From assembly GCA_016195395.1 (NCBI GenBank), contig JACPZR010000249.1, positions 1 to 7,780 of the forward strand: DNA of 7,780 bases, given 5' to 3'. The DNA is from Spirochaetia bacterium. GTDB taxonomy: Bacteria; Spirochaetota; Leptospirae; Leptospirales; Leptonemataceae. The notes beneath the pieces were generated by a model that saw only the letters and a program-made list of their open reading frames with translations, ran no database searches and had not been told where the DNA came from. The translations under genes were made by a program, and so were the position numbers. This document shows positions 1-6,134 of the stretch, in pieces (position 1 is the stretch's first letter; every line of letters begins with the position of its first letter).

Positions 1-156
1 AACGTCGAGCGCGCGCAGGCATCCTTTATATCATCGTCAGCCAGCGCTCCGGAAGCCCAATGATGAGGGCAAATCTCGCGGGAATCGGGCCGCCCCGGAC
101 AAATAGCTTAGACCCGCGCGGGGGGCATATGGTTCATGGATTCAGCCATCCAGCGG

Positions 157-903
157 TTATTTCTGCTTCTTTCTGGGAGTGGTTTTTTCCCCCAGGAGTT
201 TCTTGGCCTTGGCGTTCAGCTTGGGAAAGCGCATCTTTTTTGCGTTCCGGAGGAGAAGCGCAATGTCCGGCGCCGTCAGGTCCTGGAAGACGCCGATGGC
301 CTTCTTTACCCCCAGCTGTTCCACCACTTTCACAAGATTGGCGGCGCCAATGCTCGGCACAAGAACAAGAAGGTCGTGCACCCCGCGTGCCCGCAGCCAT
401 TTCTGGAGGTCTTCCGCCGACAATCCGCCTGCGAGCGTCACCGTTTCCTTCATGCCGGCCGCACGGATCAGCTCCACGAGATCCCCCGGTTTTACGTGCC
501 TCATAACCAGAAGCGACCGGTCGATCCCGGCCGCATGGAGCATGTGTGTGCACTCTTTGGCCCCGAGGGCGCCGACAATGGACACCGTGTACGGAATGGG
601 GACATGCTGCATCCAGTGAATCAGGTCGTTCACGGGAAGGTGTTGTATTAGATAGACGATCTCTTCGCGGCGGATGGAATTCATCAGAGAGACCACGTCT
701 TCGTTTTTGAGCGCTTGAATCAAGGCGATCGCTTTGTCCAGGTCAGCGCCTTTGAGGACGTGGAGGATGTCCGCGCGCGAAACGTGTTCAGATATATAGA
801 GGATTCTATTGACGTGAATCGACGATACGAGTTTCAGACTGCGCCCCGGGCCCAGTTCTCCCAGATAGCTCAGGCCTTCGTTCAGAAGGAATTTCACGGG
901 CAT
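157..903 (-). CDS. 24-residue-repeat alpha-solenoid protein, function unknown
   Basis: I do not recognise this 248-residue protein. From residue 18 to 209 it divides without a gap into eight 24-residue units, followed by a partial ninth to about 222. Each unit is two 12-residue halves with hydrophobic residues at matching positions and often an acidic residue at the fourth position (for example SRADILHVL, KPGDLVELI, SAEDLQKWL, TAPDIALLL). The pattern predicts paired helices stacked as an alpha-solenoid. The last 25 residues or so are rich in Lys/Arg. There is no signal peptide, no membrane segment and no catalytic motif. Paired short helices of similar size occur in the MgtE N-terminal domain, but I see no transporter part and claim no homology. 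The start is the ATG at 903; the frame is closed by a stop about 30 bases upstream and no clear ribosome binding site is visible. It lies 80 bp downstream of the 7TM hybrid kinase on the same strand, so it may be co-transcribed. A scaffold or binding role is inference only. Confidence 0.85.
   Translation of the reverse strand: MPVKFLLNEGLSYLGELGPGRSLKLVSSIHVNRILYISEHVSRADILHVLKGADLDKAIALIQALKNEDVVSLMNSIRREEIVYLIQHLPVNDLIHWMQHVPIPYTVSIVGALGAKECTHMLHAAGIDRSLLVMRHVKPGDLVELIRAAGMKETVTLAGGLSAEDLQKWLRARGVHDLLVLVPSIGAANLVKVVEQLGVKKAIGVFQDLTAPDIALLLRNAKKMRFPKLNAKAKKLLGEKTTPRKKQK
238..852 (-). repeat. Eight tandem 24-residue protein repeats plus a partial ninth
   Basis: Within the gene ending at 157, residues 18-41, 42-65, 66-89, 90-113, 114-137, 138-161, 162-185 and 186-209 align as units of exactly 24 residues, and 210-222 is a ninth partial unit. 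A common pattern is x-x-x-D-(L/I/V)-x-x-(L/M/V)-(L/M/V), then a short turn often containing G-(V/I/M), then a second hydrophobic helix ending x-x-(L/V/I). The units have diverged in sequence, so the repeat shows in the protein register and not as DNA identity. No insertion or deletion breaks the spacing. Confidence 0.85.
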
Positions 904-983
904 GATTCGTGAAATCGGCGGGCCTGTGCCCCGTCAAATCGCTTTAACACGCTCTGGATGAGGACCATGCCACTGCACGTCGG
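904..983. other. Spacer between two co-directional genes
   Basis: These 80 bases separate the stop of the 7TM hybrid kinase (TAA at 984-986 on the minus strand) from the ATG of the repeat protein. I see no hairpin with a T-run and no convincing promoter, so read-through from the kinase gene is possible. No clear ribosome binding site precedes the ATG at 903. Confidence 0.4.
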
Positions 984-3527
984 TTACGACTTGGGACGGA
1001 GGAGCGATTCCACGGCGTAGATGAGGTCGTCCCTGCGGAATGGTTTTGTGAGAACGCTGTTGCCGCCGGCTTGTTCCAGCTCCGCCTTTCGTTCTGCTTC
1101 TGCGTGCGCTGTCAGGAAAATGACGGGGAGAACATCGCCTCCGGGAAGATCTGATCTGACGCGGCGGATGAAATCGGGGCCGGACATGCCGGGCATGGAT
1201 ACGTCGGAAATGATGATGTGCGGGCGGCGTTCTGCGAGCGCCTTCCACGCCGCCTCCGGATGCTCCGCGGTTTCTACATGGTAGCCGGCGTGCCGCAGAA
1301 CGGCCTGAATCAAGTCTCGTATGGCAGGATCGTCATCGACCGCAAGGATCTCCGCTTTGGCTGTGGGCAGCGGGGTTTCTTCCTGATGCAGACGTTGCTC
1401 AGTCAGTATGCCGGCTTCGATGGAGGCAGATCTTGCGATGGCTGTGATTTCATGTTCGCTCAGCGGTACCGCTTCCGTGCCCGCGGGCGCGCCGGGTAAC
1501 GTGAACCAGAATGCAGCACCGGACATTTCAGGATCGGAATTCTGAGAAAACCCCACAACGCCGCCGTGCAATTCCACGAACTCCTTCACGAGTGAGAGGC
1601 CAAGGCCTGTGCCCTCCTGGCCCGGAACAAGCCCGCCCGATGTATGTCCAAAACGCCTGAATAACGTGTTCTGGCGGCCGGGCTCCACACCTTTGCCGGA
1701 GTCCGCCACTTCTACCTTGATCCCGCCGTTGTCCCGTGTTACAGAGAGTCTCACGGTCCCGCCCTCCGGCGTGAACTTCAAGGCGTTGGATAGAAAATTA
1801 TAAAGGCAGCGTTCCATCTTGTCAATGTCCACACGCACAACGGGCAGGCCTTCAGAAATGCGCGACCGGAGTTGGACGGAGCGCTGCCGCGCGAAGGGGT
1901 CAAATGAGGCTAGAACGTGGACGGCCAGCGTGCCAAAGTCCACCGGTTTTGTCACAAGCGCCATTCGTCCGCTTGCCAGCCGCTGCATATCCAGGAGCTG
2001 GTTGACCAGCCGAAGAAGTCTTCTGGCCTGCAGGTCTACAATTCGCAGGCTCTCTCCCGTGAGTGCTTCTCCTTTGGAGCGCGCAAAATCCACGTAACCC
2101 ATGATCAACGTCAAAGGCGACCTCAAGTCGTGCGAGATATTCTGAAAGAACGTTGTCTTGGCCCGGTCCGCCTCCAGGAGCTCTGCGTTCGTCTGCAGGA
2201 GAGCGTGGGTCTTTATGTCCACCTCCTGCTGTAGGTTCTCCGAGAGATGCTCCGCCGTCCGCTGTGCGGCTGCAAACATCCGGGCCAGAACAGCGGATTG
2301 CGAGAAGATGAGGCCAAAGAAGCCCAGAGGCGCCAGGCGCAGACCGCTGTAGTAATGACGGAGCACCAAAATGTCATTCGCGGTGGTACACAACAGGAAA
2401 GCAAGACCTGCGAGAAGCGCCGCCGCATTTTTGCGCCCCCGCAGGGCGGCCCGCACCGTTGAAAACAATATGAGCACAAGGCCCACGAGAATATATGTCT
2501 GCATGGCATTGCGTCCCATCGTGAAGACACGGACGGGAGCAAGCGCCACGGCAATGGAGAATGGCACCGCGAAGAACGTAAGCCCCACAGCCACCCACCG
2601 GGGAGCTTCACGGGGGTATAGCGAACGCACAAAGAGGTACGTTGTCAAAAGACCGATTGTGACCGAAAGAAACTCCAGCCTGAATTCCAGCGCGTAAACG
2701 TTATATGAAAGAATCCGCTGGAAAATCTTTTCTGATGAAAGACCCAGGGTTGACAGGCACAGGCACATCAGGGAAAAAAATAACGACTTCTTGTCCCGCC
2801 GCAGGAGAAGCCAGAGCAGGAAATGGTACGTGAATGCCAGAAAGGTGGCGCCAATCAGGACCATATCCCCCAGATCTTTCAGTGTGTTCAACCGCTGTGC
2901 GTTCTGGAGTGTGGATAATCTCAGTGGATAACGCGGGCCGCCGTATGCGTGGTGGAAATTCGCGATCTGCCAGATCAAGTCGCCTCCGGGGCAGGCGCCC
3001 AGCGGGGTCTGCGTGGGCACGGCTTCCGGCTGGGTGAGGTCCTTGGTGGTGTTGGGTACGCCGGACTGCCGGATCAGTCGGTCTCCACAGTAGAGGCGGA
3101 ACGCCGATCCCGCGAGCGTGTTGAATACAACCAGGCGGGACGTGTCGTTCAGAGTGAGACGCAGGCGGAGTGTGGCGTAACCATCGCCAAAAGAACTGCC
3201 GGGAAATTCGGCCTTGAGTTCTGTGTTCCAGTCACCCGGTACCGTGATGAAGCGACGCTCAGAAAGGATTCGCGTGGTCTGTTCCGGATCAGCGAAATCG
3301 TCCGCGGAATAGAAATGATTCCAGTAGATTTCCCACTCTCCGTTCAGAAAGACGGGTCCGTCTTGGTCAAAGTTCCACGACGACAGGTCCAAAGTCCCCC
3401 CGCGTGCGACGGGTGGCTTCTTGGGAGCGCTGCAGGCGAGCGTTGCAAAGAGAGTGCCGCAGATGAGTGCGAGAAGGAATCGCACAGAAATTTGAGCGCG
3501 GCGCTGTACGCGGCCCTTGGCTGGCAC
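984..3527 (-). CDS. 7TMR-DISM hybrid sensor histidine kinase with C-terminal receiver
   Basis: A membrane-bound hybrid histidine kinase of 847 residues. Residues 15-34 look like a lipoprotein signal with TLAC at 29-32. Residues about 45-205 resemble the 7TMR-DISMED2 periplasmic carbohydrate-binding-like domain (LNGEWEIYW at 61-69, then TVPGDW and GYATLRLRL). About seven hydrophobic segments follow between 220 and 417, then a coiled linker. The HisKA phospho-acceptor is H466 in ISHDLRSPL. HATPase boxes are N577/N581, DSGKG at 609-613 and GTGLGLSLV from 639. The receiver has D731-D733, phospho-acceptor D775, T806 and K828, so all catalytic residues are present. The predicted path is autophosphorylation at H466, then D775, then an unseen phosphotransfer partner. 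The start is GTG at 3527; a GGAGG lies 14 bases upstream, which is far. An alternative GTG at 3485 would begin directly with MRFLLALI. It is divergent from the CarH-like gene and may share its operator region. Confidence 0.93.
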   Translation of the reverse strand: MPAKGRVQRRAQISVRFLLALICGTLFATLACSAPKKPPVARGGTLDLSSWNFDQDGPVFLNGEWEIYWNHFYSADDFADPEQTTRILSERRFITVPGDWNTELKAEFPGSSFGDGYATLRLRLTLNDTSRLVVFNTLAGSAFRLYCGDRLIRQSGVPNTTKDLTQPEAVPTQTPLGACPGGDLIWQIANFHHAYGGPRYPLRLSTLQNAQRLNTLKDLGDMVLIGATFLAFTYHFLLWLLLRRDKKSLFFSLMCLCLSTLGLSSEKIFQRILSYNVYALEFRLEFLSVTIGLLTTYLFVRSLYPREAPRWVAVGLTFFAVPFSIAVALAPVRVFTMGRNAMQTYILVGLVLILFSTVRAALRGRKNAAALLAGLAFLLCTTANDILVLRHYYSGLRLAPLGFFGLIFSQSAVLARMFAAAQRTAEHLSENLQQEVDIKTHALLQTNAELLEADRAKTTFFQNISHDLRSPLTLIMGYVDFARSKGEALTGESLRIVDLQARRLLRLVNQLLDMQRLASGRMALVTKPVDFGTLAVHVLASFDPFARQRSVQLRSRISEGLPVVRVDIDKMERCLYNFLSNALKFTPEGGTVRLSVTRDNGGIKVEVADSGKGVEPGRQNTLFRRFGHTSGGLVPGQEGTGLGLSLVKEFVELHGGVVGFSQNSDPEMSGAAFWFTLPGAPAGTEAVPLSEHEITAIARSASIEAGILTEQRLHQEETPLPTAKAEILAVDDDPAIRDLIQAVLRHAGYHVETAEHPEAAWKALAERRPHIIISDVSMPGMSGPDFIRRVRSDLPGGDVLPVIFLTAHAEAERKAELEQAGGNSVLTKPFRRDDLIYAVESLLRPKS

Positions 3528-3619
3528 GGGCCTAGTCAGGGCCTCCGGCCGGTGGGGGCAACCAGCTTTTAGAGGGGTCTTTCACGAGTTCCGTCGCCCG
3601 CACTGAGTGTCACAACTAA

Positions 3620-3637
3620 TTGTAAAACATTTGACAA
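3620..3637. promoter_or_regulatory. 18-bp palindrome, candidate CarH-like operator
   Basis: TTGTAAAACATTTGACAA matches its own reverse complement at 14 of 18 positions, with half-sites TTGTAAA and TTGTCAA. It overlaps the TTGACA box and lies next to a MerR-family gene, as expected for an autoregulatory operator. CarH-type repressors are known to bind operators that cover the -35 element and block RNA polymerase in the dark. Whether this protein binds here is inference. Confidence 0.5.
3631..3636 (+). promoter_or_regulatory. Candidate -35 box TTGACA
   Basis: This is a perfect sigma70 -35 hexamer. At 17 bases spacing the matching -10 would be TTTGTT (3654-3659), which is weak, as is often seen for activator- or repressor-controlled promoters. 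If used, transcription would begin near 3665, where an in-frame GTG offers a possible leaderless start; the ATG at 3638 would then be upstream of the transcript. Confidence 0.35.
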
Positions 3638-4456
3638 ATGGCTGCCCGTTTTTTTTGTTCCATTGTGCGTTTTTTGATCAAAGACCTCACGCGGTTGACA
3701 GGGTTTTCGCCGGCCCGCATTCGAAAGTGGCAGGAGCGTCACAGCATTCTTCTCCCGGTGCAGGCCGGAAACGGGTACCACTATTATTCGGACGAGGACT
3801 ACCAAGTGCTGGTCCACGTGCGGTCGCGCTTGGAAAACGGCGAACGCCTGAAGGACATTCTGGCTGACGGACGCGAGAGACTCCTGAAACGGGAGCTGCG
3901 GGTGACACCGGAGGAGGAGCGTCGTCTGTCCTTGATTGCATCCGGCCGGCTCCAGGAGCTCGAGAAGGAGCTTCAGGCGCGTCGGAAAAAAATCTCGTTT
4001 GATCAGTGGGTACTTGGCGAGGTTCACCCCCTGACGGTGCTCGTGGGCGATGCGTGGGAAGCCGGCAGGATCAGCGTGGCCGATGAACATGTCTTTTCAC
4101 GATGGATCACGGCCTGCCTCTGGCGCGCCGCGGACGACGAGGGGATTCGTCCAACAGAGCATCCTGTCCACCTGGCCGCTGCCTTCCCCGGTGATCCGCA
4201 CGAACTTGGCGTCCTCATGCATTACTTGATTCTTGCTCACTCCGGCGTTGCCGCTAGGTTCGTTGGTATGCTCCCGGAAGATGAACTCCTTAAAGAAGTG
4301 GGGAGCGGACGTTATGAGTCGATTTCTATTTCTATTGTTCTGCCACAATCAGAGGCAAGAAAGAAGCGGCTCGCTGACAAAATCCTCGAGCGTTGTGCTG
4401 CAATCCGCGTTGAATTCGGAGGCGCGGGCGCTGACGGAAAGCGGCGCACACATTAA
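3638..4456 (+). CDS. CarH/LitR-like MerR-family cobalamin-binding regulator
   Basis: A predicted B12-dependent DNA-binding repressor of 272 residues. Residues 12-72 are a MerR winged helix (IKDLTRLTGFSPARIRKW, then GYHYYSDEDY). Residues about 120-260 resemble the four-helix cap plus B12-binding fold of CarH. The cap motif W-x9-EH appears as W140 with E150-H151. The lower-ligand motif D-x-H-x-x-G is D186-P-H188-E-L-G191, so H188 should ligate cobalt. The His that follows the Trp in Thermus CarH (H132, which forms the bis-His light state) is E141 here. CarH binds DNA as an adenosylcobalamin tetramer and is released by light. The C-terminus stops just after GGAGA, short of the usual last strand and helix, and the missing part appears in the +1 frame. 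The start is uncertain: ATG 3638 has no ribosome binding site, and GTG 3665 would give MRFLIKDL, which is closer to typical MerR starts. It could be a B12 sensor rather than a photoreceptor. Confidence 0.85.
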   Translation: MAARFFCSIVRFLIKDLTRLTGFSPARIRKWQERHSILLPVQAGNGYHYYSDEDYQVLVHVRSRLENGERLKDILADGRERLLKRELRVTPEEERRLSLIASGRLQELEKELQARRKKISFDQWVLGEVHPLTVLVGDAWEAGRISVADEHVFSRWITACLWRAADDEGIRPTEHPVHLAAAFPGDPHELGVLMHYLILAHSGVAARFVGMLPEDELLKEVGSGRYESISISIVLPQSEARKKRLADKILERCAAIRVEFGGAGADGKRRTH

Positions 4457-4487
4457 GCTCGACTGCCTCGGCACAATGCCGGCTAAG
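4431..4487 (+). pseudogene. Displaced C-terminal end of the CarH-like protein (+1 frame)
   Basis: In the annotated frame the B12 domain ends GGAGADGKRRTH and stops at 4456. One base over, from 4431, the reading is LTESGAHIKLDCLGTMPAK. This fits the family's usual ending, where GGxGA is followed by a helix, a GA-type turn and a last helix. Codons in this stretch mostly end in G or C like the real genes nearby. A single extra base in the GC-rich run at about 4421-4430 would explain it. This frame stays open to 4592, but the part after 4487 looks less like coding sequence. Confidence 0.5.
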
Positions 4488-4495
4488 TTTTTTTT
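4468..4495 (+). terminator. Candidate rho-independent terminator
   Basis: A stem CGGCA (4469-4473) pairs with TGCCG (4477-4481) around the triloop CAA, extended by a T-G wobble, and is followed after five bases by eight Ts (4488-4495). It lies 12 bases after the stop of the CarH-like gene. The stem is short and separated from the T-run, so it may be weak. If the +1-frame tail is real coding sequence, the hairpin lies inside it. Confidence 0.45.
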
Positions 4496-4566
4496 GCTTG
4501 CGCCCAGGCATCACAGAACTGGACCCCTTTCGATCAGATTTGCTTTAGGACTGAATTCGGACTCGG

Positions 4567-5376
4567 ATGCAATTATCAGCCGTGTTTCATAGATTTGTTG
4601 AAATATTTCGCTCTGTCAGCGTTATGCGGGCTTCGTCACGTCAGCCTGCCGTCGAACACTCCATTCCCTGGAGGCAGCTTCCGATCATGGCTTATGTTCT
4701 GGACCCGGCGGGACGCATCATTGACGCTACGGACCAGTGGCTGGCTTGGATGGGTCGCGCGGTGGATGAGGTCATAGGCTGCGAGCCCGCGGACTTCGTT
4801 TCTCCTGAACTGTCTGAAAAGGTTCGGGCCCAAGTGGAACGCTTTATTTCCAGCGGGGAGATCGACGGGGAGCATCGCTATGCGACAAAGGACGGCTGCG
4901 TTATGGAAGCTGCTTTGTCCGGCGGGAGGTTCCGCCGTGAGGACGGCCGACCGGGAACACATTACGTTGTGGTCACGGACATGTCGGAGCGGAACTCCCT
5001 CATACGGCAGCGGAATGATTCCCTTGAGCGTGCCAACGAGGATGAAAAAAACCAGAGGCACCACCTCGCTGCATTAAATCATGAGCTGCGCACCCCGGTA
5101 TCTTCTATGGTTGCCGCCGCATCGCTCCTCAAAACGGGCCTGGATGCGGAGAGACAGGTCCAGATGATCGACCTCATCGCGGATGCCGGCCATCACCTTC
5201 TGGAGCTGGTCAATCACTCTCTGACCGTTTTCAAAGGTGAAGCGGACCGCGTGGTATTGGATAACGTTAGAACCAATGTGATTGAAATGGTAGGAAGCGT
5301 TGTAAAAGCATGCAGTCATGCATACGGGAGTCCCGACGTTCAGTCCGTATTTGATTTTTGGACCAGTCGCTTCTGA
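4567..5376 (+). CDS. PAS-HisKA fragment of a broken hybrid histidine kinase
   Basis: This is the N-terminal part of a soluble sensor kinase, 269 residues. Residues about 36-140 are a PAS domain (MAYVLDPAGRIIDATDQWL, ending VVVTDMSERN). A coiled linker leads to HisKA with phospho-acceptor H172 in NHELRTPVSS and the second dimerisation helix to about 225. The first HATPase helix follows (NVIEMVGSVVKACSHAYG), and then the frame runs into a stop at 5374-5376 after VFDFWTSRF. There is no N-box, so this fragment cannot bind ATP. The rest of the kinase continues in another frame from about 5355. No membrane segment is present, so the sensor is cytoplasmic. The start at ATG 4567 has no good ribosome binding site; ATG 4624 is an alternative. 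It lies 110 bp after the CarH-like gene on the same strand. It is most likely the 5' half of a pseudogene. Confidence 0.8.
   Translation: MQLSAVFHRFVEIFRSVSVMRASSRQPAVEHSIPWRQLPIMAYVLDPAGRIIDATDQWLAWMGRAVDEVIGCEPADFVSPELSEKVRAQVERFISSGEIDGEHRYATKDGCVMEAALSGGRFRREDGRPGTHYVVVTDMSERNSLIRQRNDSLERANEDEKNQRHHLAALNHELRTPVSSMVAAASLLKTGLDAERQVQMIDLIADAGHHLLELVNHSLTVFKGEADRVVLDNVRTNVIEMVGSVVKACSHAYGSPDVQSVFDFWTSRF
5300..5376 (+). other. Deletion and frameshift junction inside the HATPase domain
   Basis: Left of this point frame 1 encodes the first HATPase helix; right of it frame 3 encodes the G1 box onward (KFEIQDTGIGIPPE). The segment that should lie between, carrying the N-box (N-x3-N-A-x-K-F), is absent from all frames because too few bases are present. 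A deletion of roughly 130-180 bases whose length is one more than a multiple of three fits both facts. The junction is probably near 5354-5360, at GATTTTTGGACC. Nearby, GCATG-CAGT-CATGC (5308-5321) is a small inverted repeat and CATGCA occurs twice (5309 and 5317). Confidence 0.7.
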
Positions 5377-6125
5377 AGTTCGAAATCCAAGACACAGGCA
5401 TAGGCATTCCACCGGAGCAGAAGAGCCTTCTCTTCAAGCCGTTCCGACAGCTGGGGAAGAGCGGTGATTCAAAATTTGCCGGATCAGGCCTCGGCATGTC
5501 GCTTGTGAAAGACGTCGTGGCGTTAATGAAGGGGACGATCCGTGTGGAGAGCGCTCCCGGAGCCGGCACGTTGGTCACGTTCACGGCCAGGATGGAACCA
5601 TGCCCTCTCTGGAGATATGGAAAGCGTCATAACAGGAGTTGTTCCTTCTGTTTCATGAATGCCGACATGCCGGGATGGACGGACTCGCTGGATGGGCAGT
5701 TGAAGGACTCAAGCATTCTCATTGTAGAGGACAATAACGTCAACGCAATGCTGCTTCAGATGATGTTTGAAGAAGTCGGGATACGGCAAATACAGAGGAC
5801 AGGGTCGGCGGAAGAGGCTCTTCAGATGATGCGGGACGGGGAGTACACCTTTGTGTTTTTGGACCTGCACCTGCCGGATATGGACGGTTTTTCTCTGGTG
5901 CGGAAAGTCCACGGAGTCCATGAGGGACAGAACCCGCCAGTCCTGATTGCGCTGACGGCGGACACTTCGCCCGGGATCCGTGAGCGCTGCCAGGAGGTGG
6001 GAATGGCGGACTATGTGGCGAAACCGGTGGAGCTGCGTACTCTCCGAAAGGTGTTGATGAAGCACTTCCTAACGCGCGGACAGCCGGGTGAGCGTAACGG
6101 TGCGTCTACTCGGAACGGGTATTAA
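5358..6125 (+). CDS. HATPase (C-terminal half) plus receiver fragment of the broken hybrid kinase
   Basis: This is the C-terminal part of the PAS hybrid kinase, 255 residues if started at the TTG at 5358; that start is nominal, since the frame opens after the TGA at 5352-5354. Residues 11-18 are the G1 box QDTGIGIP, 27-33 the F-box KPFRQLG, and 42-52 the G2 box GSGLGMSLVKD. A linker with three Cys (82, 95, 98) follows. The receiver, from about 118, has E124-D125, phospho-acceptor D169 in FLDLHLPDMDG, T200 and K222. All receiver residues are intact, so if it is translated on its own the receiver could still accept phosphate. The HATPase lacks its N-box and is probably dead. The 3' end overlaps the convergent receiver-HATPase gene by 20 bp. 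Confidence 0.75.
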   Translation: MDQSLLKFEIQDTGIGIPPEQKSLLFKPFRQLGKSGDSKFAGSGLGMSLVKDVVALMKGTIRVESAPGAGTLVTFTARMEPCPLWRYGKRHNRSCSFCFMNADMPGWTDSLDGQLKDSSILIVEDNNVNAMLLQMMFEEVGIRQIQRTGSAEEALQMMRDGEYTFVFLDLHLPDMDGFSLVRKVHGVHEGQNPPVLIALTADTSPGIRERCQEVGMADYVAKPVELRTLRKVLMKHFLTRGQPGERNGASTRNGY

Positions 6126-6134
6126 CGCGCGGAC
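6070..6134. repeat. 12-bp direct repeat TAACGCGCGGAC at the convergent gene ends
   Basis: Two perfect copies lie at 6070-6081 and 6123-6134, with starts 53 bases apart. The first is inside the 3' end of the broken kinase; the second begins with its TAA stop and runs into the last codons of the opposing gene. No target-site or mobile-element signature is visible around them. This may be chance or the trace of a small duplication. Confidence 0.6.

Larger units (their letters stand above)
3528..3637. promoter_or_regulatory. Divergent intergenic regulatory region
   Basis: This 110-bp gap separates the start of the 7TM hybrid kinase (leftward) from that of the CarH-like regulator (rightward). Its right part (3608-3640) is AT-rich compared with the surroundings. 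It contains a palindrome, a TTGACA on the plus strand and a TACAAT (minus strand, 3624-3619) that could be a -10 for the leftward gene, although no good -35 is spaced correctly from it. The left part is GC-rich and holds a GGAGG (minus strand, 3546-3542). Confidence 0.5.

Noticed and set aside
1..156. Tail of a plus-strand gene ending at TGA 61-63, or another frame open at the left edge
   Set aside because: The frame-1 tail is only about 20 codons with no recognisable motif, and other frames are also open; there is too little to call. The CCCGCGCGGG palindrome at 113-122 has no T-run to make a terminator.
136..651. Long plus-strand open frame opposite the repeat protein
   Set aside because: It is the antisense reading of a gene with clear 24-residue periodicity and shows no domain of its own.
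934..1248. Arginine- and histidine-rich open frame on the minus strand inside the hybrid kinase's receiver
   Set aside because: It overlaps the intact receiver in another frame, and its composition is what an out-of-frame reading of GC-rich coding DNA gives.
5353..5365. Programmed -1 frameshift at the T5 run joining the two halves of the PAS kinase
   Set aside because: The codons GAT TTT TGG do not form a proper slippery heptamer, and a fused product would still lack the N-box.
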